DNA of 64,000 nucleotides from Treponema sp. (GTDB lineage: Bacteria > Spirochaetota > Spirochaetia > Treponematales > Treponemataceae): contig JAFZWX010000204.1 in the NCBI GenBank assembly GCA_017617145.1, positions 1 through 64,000 on the forward strand, given 5' to 3'. The notes under the pieces are model-generated. The model saw only the letters and a program-made list of their open reading frames with translations, did no database searches and was not told the origin of the DNA. The translations under genes were made by a program, and so were the position numbers. Below, in pieces: positions 8,733 through 14,627 of the stretch (position 1 is its first letter; every line of letters begins with the position of its first letter).

Positions 8733-9034
8733 GATTCTTTTACCGTATGAATTACATGGGTGATAGCTCCTGTTATTACAGTTTCACCCTTGATGTTAAA
8801 GACCCTGCCAAGAACAAAGTGGCCGTCCGACTCATAAACTACAAGACTGTTAGGATTTATCTCTTTTGCACGATCAATAACAAGCAGATCTCCGTTATAA
8901 ATGCCCATCTGGGTGTAGCGGGAGCTTTCTATGCGCATAAAAACGGTTGCTGCCGGATGCTTTATCATGTAAGAGTTCAAATCTATTGTTTTTTGTTCAT
9001 AGCCCTGAGCCGGACTTGGGAAACCACTTATCAT
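8729..9034 (-). CDS. umuD: UmuD'-like protein lacking the cleavage region and catalytic dyad
   Basis: 101 residues. The sequence begins MISGFPSPAQGY, and GFPSPA is exactly where E. coli UmuD is cut (Cys24-Gly25) to make active UmuD'. An ungapped alignment from that glycine places Arg39 at the catalytic Ser60 and Gly76 at the catalytic Lys97, so self-cleavage looks impossible and unnecessary. The NGDLLVIDRA core strand is well kept; a C-terminal segment of about 18 residues is missing compared with E. coli. An in-frame stop lies 24 bases upstream, so no longer form starts from a nearby ATG. It overlaps umuC by four bases and appears leaderless. It is expected to act as the accessory subunit of polymerase V. 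Confidence 0.85.
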   Translation of the reverse strand: MISGFPSPAQGYEQKTIDLNSYMIKHPAATVFMRIESSRYTQMGIYNGDLLVIDRAKEINPNSLVVYESDGHFVLGRVFNIKGETVITGAITHVIHTVKES

Positions 9035-9041
9035 TATAATT

Positions 9042-9070
9042 ATATTAGCGCGTGATTAGTCATTTGTCAA
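9042..9070 (-). promoter_or_regulatory. umuD'C promoter, apparently leaderless
   Basis: On the minus strand a perfect TTGACA (9070-9065) is followed after 17 bases by TAATAT (9047-9042). The ATG of the umuD-like gene begins only seven bases after the -10, so the transcript should start at or next to the A of the ATG. No ribosome site exists in between. Confidence 0.8.
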
Positions 9071-9073
9071 TAA

Positions 9074-9093
9074 AAATACTCAAATGAGTATTT
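9074..9093. promoter_or_regulatory. Palindromic operator between umuD' and the S24 repressor
   Basis: AAATACTCA-AA-TGAGTATTT is a perfect inverted repeat with nine-base arms. It sits three bases upstream of the -35 box of umuD' and about 80 bases before the divergent repressor gene. It is the obvious candidate binding site for the repressor dimer. It is not the E. coli LexA CTG-N10-CAG box. Confidence 0.65.
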
Positions 9094-9123
9094 ATTTATT
9101 TTAAAAATCGTTGTATAATAAGA

Positions 9124-9158
9124 TTGTCGGGTCACCCTTCGACAGGCTCAGGGACCAC
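9124..9158. repeat. Dispersed palindromic repeat (families I and II joined)
   Basis: TTGTCGGGTCA, the left half of repeat family II (see 9894-9916), runs into CCCTTCGACAGGCTCAGGGA, the family I core also found at 20713 and in variants at 14417, 33944, 42783, 43955 and 56117. It lies in the leader of the repressor gene and supplies its -35 box. Confidence 0.75.
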
Positions 9159-9167
9159 AGGTATAAT
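9139..9167 (+). promoter_or_regulatory. Promoter of the S24 repressor, -35 inside a dispersed repeat
   Basis: TCGACA (9139-9144, inside the family I repeat) and TATAAT (9162-9167) are 17 bases apart. The ATG at 9174 follows the -10 by six bases, so this transcript too should be leaderless. A second TATAAT at 9114-9119, nearer the palindrome, is a possible alternative promoter. Confidence 0.55.
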
Positions 9168-9173
9168 AAAACT

Positions 9174-9794
9174 ATGGATGCAGAAAGCTTTTGGAAAAAG
9201 GTAAAACTCATACTCAGCGATAAAGGCAAAAATCAGGAATGGCTTTGTGAAAATACAGGCATTATTCTTTCTACGCTTCGCAATAAAATTCACCTGGGCC
9301 GCATGCCAACCCTTGATGAAACATTAAAAATCCTTAAGCTTTTTGGACTTTCAATTGATGAATTTATGGCTTATCCGGAACTTGTGCAGGGTGATGTTCT
9401 TAATCTTCCTGTTTATGAGCAGGCTTTTTCTGCAGGTAAAGGTCAGTTTGTCCCGGACTCTGCCGAAGTGCTTGAATATGTTGCAGTTCCCCGTGATTTA
9501 CGCCAGTATGCTTCAAATCTGAGGGCTTCATACGTTCGTGGAGATTCTATGGAGCCAACGCTGTTTGATGGCGACAGAATTATTTTTGATGAATCAGGAT
9601 ATGATGGTCAGGACGGAATTTATGCAATACTTTATAACGGAGCTGGTTTTGTAAAAAGACTTCAGCGCGGTAACGGAGTACTTAGAATTATTTCCGATAA
9701 CAAGCTTTATGCACCAATGGAAGAACCAGGGCAGAGTGAAAACTTTCTGATAATTGGAAAAGTGCGCTATGTTGTGCATAAAATTCAAGGATAA
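9174..9794 (+). CDS. XRE-family HTH repressor with active S24 (LexA/CI-type) autoprotease domain
   Basis: 206 residues. Residues about 5-65 are a helix-turn-helix DNA-binding domain. The C-terminal half is an S24 peptidase-like domain with the FSAGKG cleavage site (Ala87-Gly88), the nucleophile in RGDSMEP (Ser125) and the general-base lysine in FVKRLQR (Lys161). The spacing (38 and 36 residues) matches LexA and CI, so RecA-stimulated self-cleavage is likely. It diverges from umuD'C across a perfect palindrome and is the likely dedicated repressor of that operon. I chose the ATG at 9174 because a TATAAT box ends six bases upstream; the open frame extends further back only through repeat DNA. 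It is not LexA itself, since the N-terminus is XRE-type. Confidence 0.88.
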   Translation: MDAESFWKKVKLILSDKGKNQEWLCENTGIILSTLRNKIHLGRMPTLDETLKILKLFGLSIDEFMAYPELVQGDVLNLPVYEQAFSAGKGQFVPDSAEVLEYVAVPRDLRQYASNLRASYVRGDSMEPTLFDGDRIIFDESGYDGQDGIYAILYNGAGFVKRLQRGNGVLRIISDNKLYAPMEEPGQSENFLIIGKVRYVVHKIQG

Positions 9795-9893
9795 TATAAA
9801 AAATCAGAAATCTATAAACTTTAATAATACTTAAGAAATTTAATAATATTTAAAAAATCTATTGAAATTATCTAATATTTCATTTAATATGGG

Positions 9894-9916
9894 ATTGTCG
9901 GGTCAAGCCCGACAAT
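9894..9916. repeat. Dispersed palindromic repeat, family II
   Basis: ATTGTCGGG and CCCGACAAT form a perfect nine-base-pair hairpin with loop TCAAG, followed by GACAATG. Variants with compensating arm changes occur at 19500-19522 (TTGTCGTG/CACGACAA) and inside the coding sequence near 34024. Otherwise the 145 bases between the repressor and the cupin gene are AT-rich without clear signals. Confidence 0.8.
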
Positions 9917-9939
9917 GACAATGTCGTGAGGTGATTTAT

Positions 9940-10491
9940 ATGAATGAGGAGATTAAGGCTGTTGCAGATCGTCTTAAAGGTTTGCGCGAAATTATGGATG
10001 TTACAGTTGAAGAAGCAGCTGGCGTTTGTGGTATTTCCATTGAACAGTATGAAAAATATGAAACAGGAACTGTTGATATTCCTGTTGGAATTTTACAGTC
10101 TATGTCAAAAAAATATGGAATTGACCTTGGCACTTTGATTTCTGGAAAAGAACCTCATATGCATTCTTATTGTCTTACAAAAAAAGATAAGGGACTTTCT
10201 GTAGACCGACGAAGTGATTATAAATATCATGCTCTGGCAGCAGGATTTCAAAACAGAAAGGCAGATCCTTTTATTGTTTCAATTACACCAGAAGAAACAC
10301 GCAATATTCATTTTAATTCCCATCCGGGCCATGAGTTTGAATATATGATTGAAGGCTCCATGAAGCTTGTAGTTGACGGTAAAGAAATGATTTTGGAAGA
10401 AGGTGATTCTGTATACTTTGATGCAACAAAGCCTCATGGTATGCAGGCATTGAATGATGCTAAGGCTAAGTTCCTGGCAATAATTATATAA
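9940..10491 (+). CDS. XRE-cupin transcriptional regulator
   Basis: 183 residues: an N-terminal helix-turn-helix (about 8-65, with QYEKYETGTVDIP as the recognition-helix region) and a C-terminal cupin barrel (about 115-180) with the HPGHEFEYMIEG, GDSVYFDATKPHG histidine/acid motifs. Proteins of this design sense a small molecule in the cupin and control an adjacent operon. The start at 9940 has GAGGTG six bases upstream; the earlier in-frame GTG overlaps that site. The acyl-CoA synthetase gene follows in the same direction with only a repeat between them, so it is the likely target or partner. Confidence 0.85.
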   Translation: MNEEIKAVADRLKGLREIMDVTVEEAAGVCGISIEQYEKYETGTVDIPVGILQSMSKKYGIDLGTLISGKEPHMHSYCLTKKDKGLSVDRRSDYKYHALAAGFQNRKADPFIVSITPEETRNIHFNSHPGHEFEYMIEGSMKLVVDGKEMILEEGDSVYFDATKPHGMQALNDAKAKFLAIII

Positions 10492-10502
10492 AATGATACG
10501 TA

Positions 10503-10570
10503 ATTGCGAGCCGAAGGCGAAGCAATCCATAAATAATAGATTGCCACGTCGCTACGCTCCTCGCAATGAC
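10503..10570. repeat. Dispersed palindromic repeat, family III
   Basis: ATTGCGAG (10503-10510) and CTCGCAAT (10560-10567) close a 65-base element that also contains GAAGGCGAAGCAATC and GATTGCCACGTCG as inner arms. The right end continues into GACGGAAGGA, which serves as the ribosome site of the next gene. A half-element of this type is translated inside the gene at 42417-43190. Confidence 0.75.
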
Positions 10571-10583
10571 GGAAGGAATAAAT

Positions 10584-12278
10584 ATGTTAGAAGACTTTCT
10601 AGAACAAACCGAATTTAAAGATTACAACGATTTTTTCGCAAATTATAAAATAAAAATACCAGAAAACTTCAACTTTGGTTACGATGTAGTTGATGTTCTG
10701 GCCAAGCGTACTCCAGATGCAACTGCTTTTATATGGTGTAATGATAACAATGAAGAGCTCCGTATGACTTTTGGAGAGCTTAAAGATCGCACAGACCGCG
10801 CAGCAGCATATTTCCGCAGTATTGGTATAGAACGCGGAGATTTTGTAATGCTCATCTTACAGCGCCGCTATGAATTCTGGATTTCTATTGTTGCTCTTCA
10901 TAAAATTGGTGCTGCTGTAATTCCTGCAACCCATATGCTTACCAAAGAAGATATCGTTTTCCGCTGTAATGCAGCTTACATAAAGGCAGTTGTTGCTGTA
11001 GATCATCGTGAGTTGTTTAATTACATTGAAGAGGCTCAAAAGGAATGTCCATCGCTTAAAACTCTTGTTGCTGTTCCTCCTTTTGGAATTGATCAGGGAA
11101 TGAGTGATGAGTTTAAGAAAAATCACCCGATATGGCTTGATTTTACAGAAGGCTGTAAAAATGTTAGCGAAGACGAACTCAAGCAATTTCACGCACTTAA
11201 ACGCGAAGATATAAGTAAAAATGACGATATTTTCCTTGCATATTTTACTTCAGGAACTACAAGTCATCCAAAGCTTGTTTCTCATAACTTCCTTTATCCT
11301 CTTGGACACATTGTTACCGCAAGCTACTGGCAGCAGGTTCAAAAGGGAGGACTTCATCTTACAGTTGCAGATACCGGCTGGGGAAAAGCAGTGTGGGGTA
11401 AGCTTTATGGTCAATGGATTGCTGAATGTGCGGTATTCATTTACGACTATCACGACAAGTTCAAGCCTGTTGACCTTATCAAACAGATTGAAAAACATCA
11501 TATTACATCATTCTGTGCGCCTCCTACAATCTATCGTTTCTTAATTCAGGAAGATTTGACCCAATATAATTTCTCAAGTTGTCTACATTGGTCTACAGCA
11601 GGTGAACCGCTTAGTGAAGAAGTATTCAAAAAGTGGAAAGATATTACCGGTAAAGAAATTCACGAAGGCTTTGGACAGACAGAAACAACTTTGTCTTTGT
11701 TGAACTTTGGAAATGAACCAATAAAACCTGGAAGTCTTGGAAAACCTGCTCCTTACTATAATGTTACTTTGATTGATGAAGAAGGAAATGAAGTAGAAGA
11801 TGGTGAAGTAGGCGAAATTGTAGTAGATATGAGCAACGGTAATTTCCCTGGTCTTTTTATGGAATATTTTGGCGATGAAGCTAAAACAAAAGCCGTGATG
11901 CATGATGGCTGGTATCACACAAGCGACAATGCCTGGCGTGACGAAGACGGCTATTTCTGGTTTACAGGTCGCAATGACGATGTAATCAAATGCTCGGGTT
12001 ATAGAATTGGAACTTTTGAAGTAGAATCTGTCCTTATGCAGCATCCTGCCGTTGTAGAATGTGCTGTAACAGCAGCTCCTGATCCAGTTAGAGGCCAGGT
12101 AGTAAAAGCCACAATAGTCCTTGCTAAAGGCTACGAACCGAGCGATGAACTTGTAAAAGATATCCAGAATTTCGTAAAGAAAACAACCGCCCCATATAAA
12201 TACCCAAGAATTGTTGACTTCAAAGAAAGTCTTCCAAAAACAATTTCCGGCAAAATAATGAGGAAAGATATAAAATAA
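10584..12278 (+). CDS. Acyl-CoA synthetase (AMP-forming, acetyl/medium-chain type)
   Basis: 564 residues, ANL superfamily. It activates a carboxylic acid with ATP to the acyl-AMP and then the CoA thioester. Visible: the phosphate loop FTSGTTSHPKLVSHN, the adenine-binding GFGQTETT, the hinge Asp region WYHTSDNAWRDEDGYFWFTGR and the C-terminal catalytic lysine in SGKIMRKDIK. The overall pattern resembles ACSM-like medium-chain enzymes more than long acetyl-CoA synthetases; the acyl substrate cannot be read from sequence. The ATG at 10584 is preceded by GGAAGGA, part of which belongs to the dispersed repeat. The upstream XRE-cupin gene is a likely regulator. Confidence 0.88.
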   Translation: MLEDFLEQTEFKDYNDFFANYKIKIPENFNFGYDVVDVLAKRTPDATAFIWCNDNNEELRMTFGELKDRTDRAAAYFRSIGIERGDFVMLILQRRYEFWISIVALHKIGAAVIPATHMLTKEDIVFRCNAAYIKAVVAVDHRELFNYIEEAQKECPSLKTLVAVPPFGIDQGMSDEFKKNHPIWLDFTEGCKNVSEDELKQFHALKREDISKNDDIFLAYFTSGTTSHPKLVSHNFLYPLGHIVTASYWQQVQKGGLHLTVADTGWGKAVWGKLYGQWIAECAVFIYDYHDKFKPVDLIKQIEKHHITSFCAPPTIYRFLIQEDLTQYNFSSCLHWSTAGEPLSEEVFKKWKDITGKEIHEGFGQTETTLSLLNFGNEPIKPGSLGKPAPYYNVTLIDEEGNEVEDGEVGEIVVDMSNGNFPGLFMEYFGDEAKTKAVMHDGWYHTSDNAWRDEDGYFWFTGRNDDVIKCSGYRIGTFEVESVLMQHPAVVECAVTAAPDPVRGQVVKATIVLAKGYEPSDELVKDIQNFVKKTTAPYKYPRIVDFKESLPKTISGKIMRKDIK

Positions 12279-12295
12279 CATGAAAACATATAAAA

Positions 12296-12380
12296 AAATC
12301 CTGACTGCTCCCGTGAAAATCACCAGCCGCCAACAAAAGGAAGTTGTCGTTCGTTAATTTTCACTCCGCATTCAGGATTT
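12296..12380. other. Two-tier hairpin element A (conserved CAAC/GTTG core)
   Basis: Between convergent genes. Outer arms AAATCCTGA (12296-12304) and TCAGGATTT (12372-12380) enclose inner arms GTGAAAAT (12313-12320) and ATTTTCAC (12357-12364). At the tip is CAAC-AAAAGGAA-GTTG (12331-12346). T-runs on both sides could make it a bidirectional terminator, but the tip core recurs in the hairpin at 35557-35639 with unrelated arms. Confidence 0.75.
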
Positions 12381-12402
12381 TTTTTATAAATCCAATTTTA
12401 TT

Positions 12403-14283
12403 TTATACTTTAAACAGTCCAACTTGATTTTCAATAACTTCTACGCTCTGTGTATTGCTTGTAGCAGAATCTTTTACATCATGCACAGATTCTTTTAGAT
12501 GCATAGTTGCAATAGAACCGTCTTGTACAGCTTTTAATGTCGATTCAGACGCACTTACTACAGTTCTCATGAATTCGCGAACCTTAGTTGCATCATCAGT
12601 TTGTGTTGCAGCAAGTTCATTTACAGCATGAACTGCATCAACAACTGTAATTGTTGCCTGCTGAGTTTCTGCAGCTCCTACTTTTTGTTCTTCCATAGCA
12701 GCAGAAATTTCTCCAACAAAGTTTGCAGTTTCTTCTACCTTTTGTGTAATTTCATTGAAAGATTGTCCTGCAGAATTAATTGTTTCTACACCATTATCAA
12801 TAGTAATAATCATTTCTTCTATATGCTGCTGGATATTTCGTGCACTCTTAGCAGAAGATTCAGCCAGATTACGAACTTCTTCGGCAACAACAGCAAAACC
12901 GGCACCAAACTGACCTGCATGAGCTGCTTCAATAGCGGCATTCATTGAAAGAAGATTTGTCTGGCTTGCAAGATTTTTGATGATATTAACAAATTCCTGA
13001 ACTTCGGCAGAGCTTTTTTGAATTGCCTGCATAGTAGCAATGGCATTTTCAATAGAAGCACGACCTTCCTGGCTCTTCATTGTAAGAATTTCTGCAGATT
13101 CACGTGCTTTTTCGGCAGTTTCGGCAACAGAACCGATATTTGCAGTCATTTGAGTTACAGAAGAAGAAATAGTAGCAACAGAATCTGCCTGTTCTACAAG
13201 ATGCTCTTTAATAGTCTTAACACTTTTTGCAAGGCGGGAAATATTTTTATCTGCTTCCAGAACCAGTTTATTCTGTTCGCTGGAATTACTGTTAATCATT
13301 TCAAGACTGTGTGAAAAATCATCAATTGCGGTAGAAGCATTGAAAACAGAAGCATTAATGATTTTTGAAGTATAAGAAACATTTTCAGTACTATCAAAAA
13401 GTCCTTTAATCATGCCCGAAAGCTTTTCTATCATTCCATTGATTGAGGTTGTAAGAACACCAAAATCATCAAGAATTGTAATATCAATACGATGCTTCAA
13501 ATCTCCTTCTTCAGAAATTTCTTCCATTACATTTGAAGCATGTTTCATTCGACCTGTAAGACCGAATATAATTACCAGGAACGGATATCCTGCAAGAATT
13601 ATTGAAAGCACAAAACAAAGAACGCCTTTTTTCATCCATACAGTTTCATCTGGAACTGCAAAAGAACCATATAATGTACAAAGCATATTAATGGCAACAA
13701 ATACAAGCGTTACAAAGAAAGTCATTGTTAATATGCTCGTAAGAGTCATTGAACGATATTTTTTTAAGTTAGAAACTGACTGAATTTTCAGATACTGACG
13801 TGGTTTTGCAAGAAGAGCATCCAGACCATTTACTGTAGACATACATGAAATGCCGCCAAAAGCAACTGCCTGAGCAACAATAAGAATAGCACGGACAAGA
13901 ATATAATCTGCACGACCTGTACGAATACCATCCCACACAATATAAACCTGACCAACAAAAAATCCTATAAAATTGGCACTTATTGTAAGAATGTTTAGTT
14001 TTCTATAAGTATCAAGACATTTTTTTGTTTCATCTTCAGTTGGAGAATAGCCTTCTTCCTTTATTTTTTTTAGAGTTTTATCAAATGGACGGCAATAAAA
14101 CCAGGCAATGATTAATGCAATAAGGAGAAGAAAAACAGTAACAATCATATTGATTGCAAAGCCGCCGATAAACATCTCTTCCGGAGAATTATAAATAAAG
14201 TCAAGTGCAAAAAAGCGAAGGAATAAAACACTTACTACTGTAACTACACTTAATAAAATAGCATATGATAAAAATACTGTCAT
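12403..14283 (-). CDS. Methyl-accepting chemotaxis protein, six-helix membrane sensor
   Basis: 626 residues. The N-terminal 260 residues carry about six transmembrane helices without a large periplasmic loop, so it probably senses within the membrane or cytoplasm. A HAMP-like segment follows (around DLKHRIDITILDDFG), then a long coiled coil with the conserved signalling tip NAAIEAAHAGQFGAGFAVVA. No C-terminal CheR-binding pentapeptide is visible. It would modulate CheA via CheW. The ATG lies eight bases after a TATAAT box, with no ribosome site, so the message is probably leaderless. Confidence 0.9.
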   Translation of the reverse strand: MTVFLSYAILLSVVTVVSVLFLRFFALDFIYNSPEEMFIGGFAINMIVTVFLLLIALIIAWFYCRPFDKTLKKIKEEGYSPTEDETKKCLDTYRKLNILTISANFIGFFVGQVYIVWDGIRTGRADYILVRAILIVAQAVAFGGISCMSTVNGLDALLAKPRQYLKIQSVSNLKKYRSMTLTSILTMTFFVTLVFVAINMLCTLYGSFAVPDETVWMKKGVLCFVLSIILAGYPFLVIIFGLTGRMKHASNVMEEISEEGDLKHRIDITILDDFGVLTTSINGMIEKLSGMIKGLFDSTENVSYTSKIINASVFNASTAIDDFSHSLEMINSNSSEQNKLVLEADKNISRLAKSVKTIKEHLVEQADSVATISSSVTQMTANIGSVAETAEKARESAEILTMKSQEGRASIENAIATMQAIQKSSAEVQEFVNIIKNLASQTNLLSMNAAIEAAHAGQFGAGFAVVAEEVRNLAESSAKSARNIQQHIEEMIITIDNGVETINSAGQSFNEITQKVEETANFVGEISAAMEEQKVGAAETQQATITVVDAVHAVNELAATQTDDATKVREFMRTVVSASESTLKAVQDGSIATMHLKESVHDVKDSATSNTQSVEVIENQVGLFKV

Positions 14284-14291
14284 AATATTAA

Positions 14292-14320
14292 ATTATACAC
14301 GACAAAATGTGAGTTGTCAT
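14292..14320 (-). promoter_or_regulatory. Promoter of the chemoreceptor gene
   Basis: ATGACA (14320-14315) and TATAAT (14297-14292) on the minus strand are separated by 17 bases; the coding ATG at 14283 begins eight bases after the -10 box. No purine-rich ribosome site fits between. Confidence 0.65.
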
Positions 14321-14330
14321 TAAAAAAAGA

Positions 14331-14549
14331 AGGGAATAGGTTATAGTAAATAGTAAATAGAAAATAGTTAATAGTAAATAGTGAGGGGGAAGGCCTTCCC
14401 CCTGGGTTCAGCTACAGTGGTTTCGACAGGCTCAACCACCGCATCTTCACCACACCCCTTTCGCCTAAGGGCGCTGCGCCCCTTAAAAACCCCGCTCTCT
14501 ATTTACAAATAACTATTTACTATTCCCTATTTACTATATCCTATTCCCT
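14331..14549. repeat. MITE-like inverted-repeat element with heptamer-rich arms
   Basis: The 344-base gap before metG is filled by a 219-base palindromic element. It begins AGGGAATAGG and ends with the inverse CCTATTCCCT. Both arms (about 50 bases) consist of loosely repeated AGTAAAT units. Inside are a perfect 18-base palindrome GGGGGAAGG/CCTTCCCCC (14385-14402), a family I repeat variant with GTGGTT/AACCAC arms (about 14417-14440) and a hairpin AAGGGCG/CGCCCCTT. No open reading frame is seen. Confidence 0.7.
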
Positions 14550-14627
14550 GAAAATGAATCTATATTATTGTAAAAAACACATTTTTTCACTATTATAATA
14601 AAACAGTATAATTTAAAGGAAAAAAGA

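Noticed and set aside
9074..9093. Palindrome as a LexA box
   Set aside because: It does not match CTG-N10-CAG or the Gram-positive GAACN4GTTC form; a private site for the adjacent repressor is more likely.
9111..9173. Earlier start of the S24 repressor at 9111
   Set aside because: The extra 21 residues are read from the dispersed repeat and a promoter sequence; the helix-turn-helix begins right after the ATG at 9174.
5925..9794. A prophage, suggested by the CI-like repressor
   Set aside because: No integrase, structural or lysis genes are nearby, and the neighbours are umuC, GGDEF and metabolic genes.
14331..14549. CRISPR array because of the repeated AGTAAAT units
   Set aside because: The units are seven to nine bases, without constant spacers, and are arranged as two inverted arms.
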